From: Leptodactylus fallax
Taxonomy: Eukaryota; Chordata; Amphibia; Anura; Leptodactylidae
Direction of reading: 5' to 3'
Length of the DNA stretch: 64,000 nucleotides
Assembly: GCA_947044405.1 (NCBI GenBank)
Contig: CAMRHE010000168.1
Coordinates: forward strand, 1,557,001 to 1,621,000
A program made the translations under genes and the position numbers. The stretch's first letter is position 1, and each line of letters begins with the position of its first letter. Shown here piece by piece: positions 52,871 through 63,200 of the stretch. Below the pieces are notes generated by a model. It searched no databases. It had not been told where the DNA came from and was given only the letters and a program-made list of their open reading frames with translations.

Positions 52871-53487
52871 AACTGTTTGCCTTTTAACATTGACCATGAC
52901 TGTGACAGGAAAATTGAAGCTTAATGTGTGAAAGGTCTTACCAAATTAGTTAAAAAGAATCTATAGCACTATATTTATACAATATAGCACTATTTATTTC
53001 ATATTCTTGTGCACACAGTTAGCATGTGGATTCTTTTAATCATTAATCAACTTCTGATCATAATTAAGGAACTGAATGGGAATTTCCTACAAAAGACATT
53101 AAACACCAAGGGTCCAAATATTTTCTGTTTTCTTTGTGGCAGCAATAATTGATATTCAAGGCATGTTGAAGCACGATTAGTCATTTGCTCAGCTAGTCTG
53201 CAAGAATGTGAAACACAAAAGGACAATGAAGGGTAAAGCTTGTTCACTGCTGGAGCTCCCACATACTGCTTTTTTTTTTTTTTATAAAAAAGAAAAAAAA
53301 AAATCTATCTACAACGCTATCATCATCTTATTATTTATCTCATATCTATCTGTCTATCATCTATCTAGAAGAGTCTTTTAAAAATGTGATTGATATAATA
53401 TCAAAACTCTGGTAAACATTGGTAGTAGTATGTCATAGGATATTACCTTTGTTGCAGATTAGTTTGTAAAATTGTTTGTGAACTGTA
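52871..53487. other. Unassigned stretch with (TATC)n-type microsatellite
   Basis: A poly-T/poly-A pair (53272-53302) and a degenerate CTATCTAT/TATC tract (53303-53368) are the only features. Confidence 0.6.
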
Positions 53488-53640
53488 AAGCTGCAGTCAC
53501 ACTAGCGCAGTGTGACGGTTCTGGACTCCATCTCCCGTTCCGCTTAAAATCTGCGGTGATTTCAGGCAGAAACCGGGCGGACAACATTGTAGTCTATGGG
53601 GTCCATGAGTTTCTGCAGTTAACCGCTAGTGTGAACCTAG
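53488..53640. mobile_element. Short foldback MITE
   Basis: CAGTCACACTAGCG at the left and CGCTAGTGTGAACCT at the right form inverted ends about 150 bp apart. Noncoding, same class as 11677-11907. Confidence 0.65.
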
Positions 53641-53879
53641 TGTAAATGCTATTATTCTGAAGTGGAAGCATCTAAGAGTAAGGTCTTATTAATATGAACG
53701 GGACAAATAACCAGGTGACAACTGATTTTGAAATGGCTGTCGTGGCCGTTTTTTAAAACATATTGGGGCACATTTGCTATTATAGTTATAACACTTTAGA
53801 ATCATAAAATTCACCAAAATTGTGGTGTGTCAATGCGTTAACTACATATGCTCCAAAAAGCTGTGGGAAATGCAACTCT

Positions 53880-54235
53880 CTCGACACTGAGGATGGAGCC
53901 CCACGTTGTGAAAGTGCCACGGCATTTTCCAGTACCTGCAAAGTGGATGGGATTCTGGCTAATCCCATCCACACATTGCAGAAAAATATCCTAAGTGGAA
54001 ATGCTGCGATTTTAAAAACTGTTGCATTTTTGTAAATCACAGCATGTCAATTATACCTACGGAAATTCTGGCGTTTTCCATATAGGTATAATAGAGACAA
54101 AGTCCACAGAGGAAAACTGTGAAGACTTTCTTTGAAATGCGCTGCGGAAAAAAAGTCATGCATTTCTGCCACAGTCTTTTCCACAGCACTTTTTGACTGC
54201 GGCTTGCTAGGGGGCCTTAGCCTAAAACTCTAAAA
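53880..54235. mobile_element. MITE-like foldback remnant
   Basis: GGAGCCCCACGTTG near 53893 and GGGGGCCTTAGCC near 54218 match the two ends of a frequent frog MITE type; a further end of this type lies at 57230-57260. Noncoding. Confidence 0.5.
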
Positions 54236-54830
54236 TGGACTAATGCTTGTCATAGAATTAGGCAGATTTATGTAGTTTTCCTATTACGAATCTGGAACAT
54301 TTTCTTGCTGTAACTTAAACCAATGTGAATATGGTGCAAAATGCACAAAGGTGTTGAGAAGGATAAACTTTAATGTCATCTATATATTATACATATAGAT
54401 ACATATTTCTGAAATGTAATAGTTATAATTGTTTTTTATGGTTTATATAAATAATATGATAAAATTATATTGATTAAAATTTCTTTCTATTTAATTCAGT
54501 AAATTTAAGAAAATCGAAATAGAGGCAGAATATACTAGATGAGAGACTAGAGGCAGTAAGTATATAGTTATTGTTGTTTTCAATGTTACAGGGACTTATT
54601 TTCCTAAAGGTAATAAGTATGATATATGGAGGTCCCAAAGAAAAGTCTCAGTCAAAAATGGGTCCTGGCCTGAGAAAATTTAGGAACCACTGGAATAAAG
54701 CATGCCTTCACTGGACTGTTGAGTATTGGAAACATGATCTCTGAAGCAACAGATTTCACTTCACTTTTAGTCTGATCTGATGGAAGAATCTAGGTTTCAT
54801 GGATGTCTACTGGAATGCATAGTAACTACT
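54236..54830. other. Unassigned AT-rich stretch
   Basis: No coding or repeat structure is recognised. Confidence 0.4.
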
Positions 54831-55551
54831 GTAAAACTTGGTAACGGAGGGATAATGGTATAGGGGCAGTAGGCAGACCATGCAACTCTTATTGGGCTCA
54901 TGTTAGGGTCTTGCCATACGTAGCAAAACCCTACACTACTGCAGCGGTCTGGGAGGAAGGACAGAGACAAGTGAGCCCTAATCTCATCCCAGCCACTGTC
55001 CCTTCCTATTGCCTCAGTTACCCTAAACGGTAAAAGGACAACCAGAAGACAAGCCCTATACTGGGTAAGTGACACACAGAACAGGACAAGACAAAACAAA
55101 CGACTAAAAGAGAGGTCAGGAAGCCAAGAGGTCAGTAACAAACAAGCAATGCAGTACAAAATCACAATCCAAGAGAACAGTCACAAGGCAAGCCAAAGGT
55201 CAGAGAAATAGCACAGCAAATAACAAGGGTACAAAGAGAGCAGGCAAAGTCAGAGCAATAACTGGCGACCATGTGAGTGCTGACAACCTGTTTCTAGAAA
55301 GTCTGGGACAGCCCCAGACCTGATAGGTACACAGGCTGTCAATCACACAGGCCAGGAAGAGATTAACTCTATGCAGTCCAAAGAGAAACAATGCTCAGAA
55401 CACGGGTGTGGCTTTACACAGCAAGGGAACTAGGACCATGTTCAGACTGAGCAACAAGAAACCTACACAAGGAATCAAACCGAACACGCCTCCTTCGCCA
55501 CAGCGTGCGAGCGGAGGGTGGCGCAGAGACCCGAATAGGCAGAGACGTTAC
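54831..55551 (-). repeat. Probable solo gypsy-type LTR
   Basis: On the minus strand the segment opens TGTAACGTCTCTGCC and ends AGTTTTACA (TG..CA), about 720 bp. Its T-rich GACCTTTGGCTTG/GACCTCTTGGCTTCC composition resembles the split LTR at 15090-15292. No internal region or target duplication was found. The adjoining 55552-56060 stretch is similar in style in the opposite strand. Confidence 0.45.
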
Positions 55552-56099
55552 AGCTCATAAATGAAGGAGGGGCCCACCACAGAACTTTCTCTACTGCCTT
55601 CTGGCAGAATGCAAGTGTTTTCCAGCAGGTGGAGCTCACTGCATAGAGATTATCACAGCTCCTTATGACTTCTATGGCAGCTGTATAAATATCTATGCAC
55701 TGTTGTAACGCCGGCACTTTGTACTCTCTGTTGTACTATTTCTATCAGCCGATCTTTTCCTTTTTCTGACTTTGCTGCTAATCCTGTTCTGCTGATCTTC
55801 TGGGAATGACCTTGGCTTTTCTCTGACCTGTGAACCTGAGCTGCCCGTCCTGACCTTTTGGTTTGTTTATTACTTTGTACACTTTTTGCCTGCAACAGAC
55901 CTTCGACCTGAACTTCACTATTCTTTTACCTGATTGTCTAGTTCTTTGCACCAGCATCTCTCTGGCCTACCACCTATACTGGTACCAGAGGTAACGACCT
56001 GGTAGTCTTGCCATGGTGAAAACCAGAAGATACCATTTACAGTTGTGCACCTCCTAGTGATTGCTGCAGACAGCCAGAGTTTTTTTCAGTGAAGATGTG
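55552..56099. other. LTR-like or unassigned stretch
   Basis: A TATA-like CTGTATAAATATC near 55682 and T-rich phrases such as CTGACCTTTTGG suggest a retroelement U3/U5-like remnant, but no boundaries can be fixed. Confidence 0.35.
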
Positions 56100-57230
56100 A
56101 ATTTTAACCTGTTAACACTCCATGTACTATTACGTTAGGAGTGGGTGCCTATTCCCTCGAATATACGTAATAGTACATCATGGTAATGGCACCCCTTCAT
56201 AAGCAGCTGACACATGCCTGTAGTCACAGATGAGCGAAAATTGCAGATGTAGCAGTCAATCATGAATCAAATCAAAAGTATTCATTTTTTTAAAAATTTT
56301 TCTAACCTCACTGAAATTAGTAAAAATAGTAATATAAAACAATACACATTTGGTATCGCTGTGCCTGTAGGGTAAACCTAAAAATATAAAAAAGGAAAAC
56401 GTCAGAGGTAACGATTTTTCGCCATCTCACCTCACAAAATATGGAATAAACAGTGATCAAAACTCATATATATCCCAAAATGTTACCAATAAAAAACATA
56501 GCTTTTCCTGTAAAAAATAAGTCCTCAACCAGCTCTGTCAACATAAAAATAAAAATGTTATGCCTCTTAGAAGATGACAATGCAAAAACAATAGATTTTT
56601 TTTCCCCAAATTTTATTCAGCAAAATTAGTAATGCATAAAAAAATATATAAATTAGATATTGCTGTAATCATACTGACCCAATGAATAATGGTAACATAA
56701 CATGGTATTTATGCTGTATGGTGAATGGCAAAAATGTTAAATGTTAAAATGCCATAATTACTGTTTGTTTTTTTTCTAAACCCTGGAATTAGTGAATATA
56801 ATTTGGCCAATAAGTCACAGGCATCACAAAATGGTGAAATTTAAAAATGCAAAAAAACAAAACCTCATATTGCTACCTCACCAGAAAAATGAAAAAATTA
56901 CAGCTTGTACAATGCGACAAAAAATGCCAAATCTTTAGGATAAAACTGGCTTAGTTAGGAAGGCAACGTATAAGCTATGCAAGCATACATCATGAGGGTA
57001 AATACATCAGAAATTACCCCCCAGATTGCCCCCCTCAATCCTAGTAGCTGTTGGGAAAATAGGAAATTTGTCAGTGCCCAATGTACTCCACACAGCTTAC
57101 ATATTCACTTTTCACCATCTGCTGTACATTCACATGGGGGAAAACTAATGCTTACTACATCCCTTGATAAATTCTTTGAGGGATACAGTTTTCAAAATGG
57201 GGTCACTCCCTAGGTAATTCCGCTTTAGGC
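56100..57230. repeat. Repeat family X, fourth copy
   Basis: Collinear with 61340-62310: GCCATCTCACC, CAAAATATG, AGTGATCAAAA, CCAATAAAAA, AATTAGATATTGCTGTAATC, ACCCTCATAT-like blocks and CCCTTGATAAATTCTTTGAG. Noncoding. Confidence 0.8.
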
Positions 57231-57335
57231 TAAGGCCCCACATAGCATCCCACAGCAAAAAAGCAACGCATTGTTTTTTTTTTTCAGAAAGTTCACAAAG
57301 TCTTGAATTATGAGCATTGGGCATGAATTGCAGTG

Positions 57336-57632
57336 GATTTAAAGAGAACCTTTCACCAATTTCTTAGCATATGTTAATAGGTGACCCACCACTGGCTCCA
57401 GTGCAGTTAGAATTTTTTACTAGCTCTCACCATTCTCCAGCAATCAATGCAGTTCCCTTTAGGTTCCTGATATGCTAGCATAAAAAGTCCCGAAACTAAA
57501 AGTAGTGATTGCTTGGGAACGGTGGGGGCTAGAGAGAGAGAGTTCCAACTGTACCGGAATTAGTGGAGCAGGACCTATTAAATGATGCAAAGAGCTGGAC
57601 TTGGTGAAGGTGGTGAAAGGTCCTCTTCAAAT
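57336..57632. mobile_element. Foldback MITE ('GAACCTTTCACCA' type)
   Basis: TTTAAAGAGAACCTTTCACC at the left mirrors GGTGAAAGGTCCTCTTCAAA at the right. About 297 bp, noncoding; a common anuran type from memory. Confidence 0.75.
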
Positions 57633-57997
57633 TATTTTTATTTTTCCATTGGCCAGTACATTGTTTTTTAATTGCTTTGTATATCATTTAATAACACAAG
57701 TCTACAAATTTTCAAAAGCTGTTTGGTTTAGAAATAAAATGAGCCATATCACAAGGAAAACTGTCAATTGGCTCTAGTTTCTATTATATCGAAGAATTCT
57801 CATTTTACTGATCTGTAAATTGTATAGCTGGTAGTGCATTGCCATTGTGCAGTAAGACAGCTTTAAGACTCAGCTTGGATGAATCGATAAATAGCCTCCA
57901 CTGGGTTATAGTTGATGTTGAGAGCTTCCATTAAACTGCAGAGGTTATTGCATGCAACAAGATCACTCTCCTTGAAGAAGAATTGGACAAGATTCTA
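57633..57997. other. Unassigned spacer
   Basis: No feature is recognised. It ends with TA (57996-57997), the target of the next element. Confidence 0.4.
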
Positions 57998-59561
57998 CAG
58001 TCATGGCCAAAAGTTTTGAGAATGATACAAATATTAATTTTTACAAAGTCTACTGCTTCAGTTTTTCTAATGGCAATTTGCATATACTCCAGAAAGTTAT
58101 AAAGAGTGATCAGCTTAACAGCAATTACTTGCAAAGTCAATATTTGCCTAGAAAATGAACTTTATCCCCCAAAACACATTTCAACATCATTGCAGCCCTG
58201 CCTTAAAAGGACCACCTAACATCGTTTCAGTGATTGCTCCAATAACACAGGTGTGGGTGTTGATGAGGACAGGGCTGGAGATCAATCTGTCATGATTAAG
58301 TAAGAATGACACCACTGGACACTTTAAAAGGAGGCTGGTGCTTGCCATCATTGTTTCTCTTCTGTTAACCATGGTTATCTCTAAAGAAACACGTGCAGTC
58401 ATCATTGCACTGCACAAAAATGGCCTAACTGGGAAGAGTATTGCAGCTAGAAAGATTGCACCTCAGTCAACAATCTATCGCATCATCAAGAACTTCAAGG
58501 AGAGAGGTTCCATTGGTGCCAAAAAGGCTCCAGGGCGCCCAAGAAAGACCAGCAAGCGGCAGGACCGTCTCTTAAAAGTGTTTCAGCTGCGGGATCGGGC
58601 TACCAGCAGTGCAGAGCTTGCTGAGGAATGGCAGCAGGCAGGTGTGAGTGCATCTGCACACACTGTGAGGCGGAGACTCTTGGAGCAAGGCCTGGTCTCA
58701 AGGAGGGCAGCAAAGAAGCCACTTCTCTCCAGAAAAAACATCAGGGACAGACTGATATTCTGCAAAAGGTACAGGGAGTGGACTGCTGAGGACTGGGGTA
58801 AAGTCATTTTCTCTGATGAATCCCCTTTTCAATTGTTTGGAACATCTGGAAAACAGCTTATTCGGAGAAGAAGAGGTGAGCGCTACCACCAGTCTTGTCT
58901 CATGCCAACTGTAAAGCATCCTGAAACCATTCATGTGTGGGGTTGCTTCTCAGCCAAGGGAATCGGCTCTCTCACAGTCTTGCCTAAAAACACAGCCATG
59001 AATAAAGAATGGTACCAGAATGTCCTCCAAGAGCAACTTCTCCCAACCGTCCAAGAGCAGTTTGGCGCTCAACAATGCCTTTTCCAGCATGATGGAGCAC
59101 CTTGCCATAAAGCAAAGGTGATAACTAAATGGCTCAGGGAACAAAACATAGAGATTTTGGGTCCATGGCCTGGAAACTCCCCAGATCTTAATCCCATTGA
59201 GAACTTGTGGTCAATCATCAAGAGACGGGTGGACAAACAAAAACCAACAAATTCAGACAAAATTAAAGCATTGATTCTGGAAGAATGGACTGCTATCAGT
59301 CAGGATTTGGTCCAGAAGTTGATTGAGAGCATGCTAGGGAGAATTGCAGAGGTCCTGAAGAAGGGTCAACACTGCAAATATTGACTTGCTGCATTAACTC
59401 ATTCTAACTGTCAATATAAGCTTCTGTTACTCATAATATGAATGCAATTATATTTCTGTATGTGATAAAAACATCTGACAAACACACATAAAAACCAGAG
59501 GGCAGCAGATCATGTGAAAATATAATATTTGTGTCATTCTCAAAACTTTTGGCCATGACTT
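57998..59561 (+). mobile_element. Tc1-like transposon with DD35E transposase, copy 2
   Basis: CAGTCATGGCCAAAAGTT at 57998 mirrors the right end at 59561, which has one terminal G-to-T change. TA flanks are at 57996-57997 and 59562-59563. The 1,564 bp element is nearly identical to copy 1 and inverted relative to it. Confidence 0.96.
58338..59384 (+). CDS. Tc1-like transposase, DD35E, open frame (copy 2)
   Basis: 348 codons; the likely start is the ATG at 58371 (MVISKETR). Catalytic Asp160, Asp252 and Glu288 are all kept with 35-residue spacing, and the helix-turn-helix and GRPR motif are intact. It differs from copy 1 at seven residues (among them Arg/His at 108, Lys/Arg at 122 and Arg/Gln at 165) and lacks one Lys in the C-terminal KKK run. 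No stop or frameshift is present, so it could encode a working enzyme. Confidence 0.95.
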   Translation: MLAIIVSLLLTMVISKETRAVIIALHKNGLTGKSIAARKIAPQSTIYRIIKNFKERGSIGAKKAPGRPRKTSKRQDRLLKVFQLRDRATSSAELAEEWQQAGVSASAHTVRRRLLEQGLVSRRAAKKPLLSRKNIRDRLIFCKRYREWTAEDWGKVIFSDESPFQLFGTSGKQLIRRRRGERYHQSCLMPTVKHPETIHVWGCFSAKGIGSLTVLPKNTAMNKEWYQNVLQEQLLPTVQEQFGAQQCLFQHDGAPCHKAKVITKWLREQNIEILGPWPGNSPDLNPIENLWSIIKRRVDKQKPTNSDKIKALILEEWTAISQDLVQKLIESMLGRIAEVLKKGQHCKY

Positions 59562-59580
59562 TACTGTTGAAGTCTGGAAC

Positions 59581-60051
59581 CTAAGAGCTCTGCCTTACTT
59601 CTGGGCAGTCTAGATCTCTAGCAAGATCGTTCAGTTCACTTTGCGATATAAGGTGTGGTTCGGTGGAAATTGATGAAAGAAAATCTTGATCTTGTGAGGT
59701 AGATGGGTCATGACCACATGCTTCTTCTTTTTCTTCCTCAGTGGAATCGAGTGAGATTGTTTCTGGTGCTTTTGGAACTGGCAATTCCTCTGAATGAGCT
59801 ACTGGGTGTATCGCAGATGGAATATTTGAATACTGTAAAGTCCACTTCTTTTTATTTGAAATTCCTTTCCCAATTGCAGGCGCCATGCAGAAGTCACAAT
59901 TGGCAGTATGGTCAGTTGGCTCTCTCCAGACCATTGGCACTGCAAAAGGCATAGATTGTCTTTTCCCGTTCAACCACTGTGTGAGGTTTGATGAACATCT
60001 ATTACAGCATGTGTGTGGAGGCCAACTCTTGTCCTGACCTAATATGACCAC
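59581..60051 (-). CDS. Zinc-motif ORF of unknown function
   Basis: 156 codons on the minus strand. Near the N-terminus is a CCNRC cysteine group (Cys15, Cys16, Cys19), then the block MPFAVPMVWREPTDH and HTANCDFC (His48, Cys52, Cys55). The spacing suggests a zinc-binding fold. The C-terminal half is acidic and Ser/Glu-rich. I recall similar blocks in uncharacterised, probably transposon-linked proteins of fish and invertebrates, but cannot name a family. The frame ends soon after a strong GTAAGG donor-like site (59593-59598, minus strand), so it may be one exon of a longer gene. The start is uncertain because a MITE abuts it. Confidence 0.5.
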   Translation of the reverse strand: MVILGQDKSWPPHTCCNRCSSNLTQWLNGKRQSMPFAVPMVWREPTDHTANCDFCMAPAIGKGISNKKKWTLQYSNIPSAIHPVAHSEELPVPKAPETISLDSTEEEKEEACGHDPSTSQDQDFLSSISTEPHLISQSELNDLARDLDCPEVRQSS

Positions 60052-60285
60052 CTCTCCTCGGTGCTCTGGTGTCTCTCAGCGCGGTCCATTCCTGCAGCTC
60101 CGTTGTTTTCTTCTGGTGGAAGTCCCCACAACATGTGTCCGCTGAGGCCAATCAGCAGCCTCAGCGAAGGACACGGGACATCACAGCCAGCGAGGACTTC
60201 CAGAAAAAGAAGACTGAACTGCGCCGGGAGGACACCGGAGCACTGGGACAGTTGAGTGTGGTGTTTTTTGTTTTATTTTATTTTT
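60052..60285. mobile_element. Foldback MITE
   Basis: The left part (CGGTGCTCTGGTGTC..GTGGAAGTCC) and the right part (GGACTTCCAGAAAAAG..GGACACCGGAGCAC) are imperfect reverse complements over about 70 bp. It is noncoding and abuts the zinc-motif ORF. Confidence 0.6.
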
Positions 60286-60299
60286 TCACCTCAACCTCT

Positions 60300-63200
60300 T
60301 TAACCCCTTCCTGATATCCGCCGTAATAGTACGGCGGATGTCGGGTATTTAAATATGGTGTTCAGTCGGAGCTGAGCGACCACCATAACCCCCCCCCCTC
60401 CCTTCCCCCGGACACCTTGAGGCGCCAATTACTGGCAGTCTGAATGACAATCAGGACTGACGTCCTGTTTGCATGACAGTCGGGAGCCTATTGACGGATC
60501 ACCCCCCTTTCCCTAGAACACATATAAAAGCACTTAAATACTGTGAAACACATACGCATTAGGTATCTCTGTGTCCGAAAACGCCCGATATACAAACCTA
60601 TACAAATATTTTTCTCATATGGTGAATGCTATAGCAGGAGAGAAAATCAAAAGTTCTGAACTGCCTCTGATAAAAATTTGAATAAAAAGTCATCAAAGTA
60701 ATAGACATTCCCCAAAATGGTATAATTAAAAAATACACCTGGCCCCACAAAAAAGACACCCTACGCATCCCCATACACGAAAACATAAAAAAAGTTATGG
60801 GTGTCAGAATATGGTGACTTTTTTTGCTAAATTTTGGATTTTTGTTAAGGGGTTAAAGTGTAAATAAAAATATATAAATTTGGTATCTCCGGAATCGTAC
60901 CAAAACATAGAATATGGATGACATGTAATTTTGGCTGCAGAGTGAACGCCGTAAAAAAATGCCCGTAAGAAAGTCGCACAAATCGGCGAGATCGGGGGGT
61001 GCCGATATCGATAATCTGCAGCCCGGGGTTTGCCAAGTGACCCCAGGCTGCCTGGAGACCCCACTACCTGGTTGATCCTGCCGAGACCTGCGGAAGTCAG
61101 CGCTATGCGTTTCCATAGCGCTGACTTCCTGTATAGACTGCAAGACACTTGCATGCTTGTGTCTTGCAGTCTATAGTACTGAGCCAGAGATCAAAGCATC
61201 TCTGGCTCAGGTGTCCTAATGGGACATATGAAAAAGTAAAAAAAGTGAAAAAATAAATAAAGTATGTGAAACAAATTAATAAAAGAATAAAGCCCCAAAA
61301 TTCCCTTTTCCTATATAAAATGAATTATATAAAAAATAAACCTAAAAATTAATAAAAACAATACATATTTGGTATCGCCGCGTCCGTAACAACCTGTACA
61401 ATAAAACTGAAACCATATTTAATGTACACAGTGAACGTCGGGGAAAAAAAAACGCCAAAAGTAATGATTTTTCGCCATCTCACCTTACAAAATATGCCAT
61501 AAAAAGTGATCAAAAAGTCATATGTACCCCAAAACAGTACCAATAAAAAGCACAGGTTGTCCCGCAAAAAATAAGCCCTAAACCAACTCTCTAAACTGAA
61601 AAATAAAAATGCTACGCATCTTAGAAGATGGTGATGCAAAAAAAATTGATTTATGTCCCCAAATGGTTTTTTGTTCTGCAAAATTGGTATTGCATAAAAA
61701 AAACAGTATAAATGAGGTATCGCCGTAATCGTACCGACCCGCAGAATAAAGATAACATGTTACTTACGCTCTACGCTGCATGGTGAAAAATTTAAACGGT
61801 AAAATGCAGTGCCAGAATTGATGGGGTTGTTTTTTAATCCACCAAGAAAGAGTTAATAAAATTTATTTAATAAGTTGTAAGCACCTAAAAATGATGTCAT
61901 TAAAAAATACATCTCATACTGCAAACAACAAGCCCTCATATGGCTACATCACCAGAGAAATAAAGAAAATATAGCTCGTACAATGTGAAGACAAAAACCC
62001 AAAAAAAATCGCCAAATCATTAGAACATAACTGGCTGCGGCAGGAAGGGAATGTATAAACTGTGCGAGCATATATGAGGGTACAAACCAGATTTAGAGCT
62101 TACGAGGGAAAATAAACCAGAAGTGACCTCCCCAATAATAGGAACTACTGGGGAAATAGTAGGGAATTTAGTGTACCCAATGTACTACGCACAGCTTACA
62201 TATTCAATTTTCCCCATCCGCTGTGCAGTCACGTCTGGGATACTAATGCTTGCTACACCCCTTGATAAATTCTTTGAGGGGTGCACTTTTCAAAATGGAG
62301 TCACTCCTTAGGGGATTCCACTTTACTGGTACTTTAGAGGCTCTGCAAACATAACATGGCATCCAGATCCCAAACATCTGAATCTGCGCTCCAAAAGCCA
62401 CATAGCGCTCCTTCCCTTCTGCGCCCTGCTGTGTGCCCAAACTGCAGTTTATACCCACATGTATGACACTGGTGTACCCAGGATAACGTACTTAATGTCC
62501 CATTTTGGAAACTACACCCCTGAAGGAATTTATCCTGGGGTACAGTGAGCATTTTTAACCCCCAAGTGTTGCTATAATTTATTATCCAGAAATGAATACG
62601 CAGCTGATGGTGAAAGGTGAAAATGACAATTTATCCAGGAATATGACATTTCAGTGCGTAATATGTTGTGCCCGGCTTGTATCAGAGATGAACGCTCCAA
62701 AAGCTGTTGTGCCCAGGATCCCCGCTCACCAGTTTTTGGAGTGTGTGTCTGTGCAGACATAAACTGGGCACAACATATTGGGCACTGAAATGGCGTGTCT
62801 ATAGAAAAATTTCATTTTTAACTTTTCATTATCAGCTGCGCATTCATTTCTGGAAATTAAAAGAATGCAACACTTAAGGGTTAATAATACTCGCTACCCC
62901 ACTTGATAAATCCCTTGAAGGGTATAGTTTCCAAAATGGGGTGACATGTCTGCGGATTCCACTTTACTGGCAATTCATGGGCTCTGCAAAAGTGGCATGG
63001 TGTCCAAAAAGCAAACTGTGCTCCAAAAACCAAAATAGCGCTCCTTCCCTTCTGTGCCCGGCTGTTCCCAAATAGCAGTTTATACCCACATATGGCATTA
63101 AGTACATTATCCTGGGTACACCAGTGTCATACATGTGGGCATAAACTGTCATTTGGGCACACAGCAGGGCGCAAATGTGAAGGAGCGCTATGTGCTTTTG

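Noticed and set aside
54831..55551. Full-length LTR retrotransposon
   Set aside because: TG..CA ends are plausible, but no target duplication, primer-binding site or coding region is present. Kept only as a low-confidence solo LTR.
61065..61082. 18S rRNA gene
   Set aside because: Only the first 18 bases match; the following sequence diverges at once and lies within a dispersed repeat. Reported as a finding, not as an rRNA gene.
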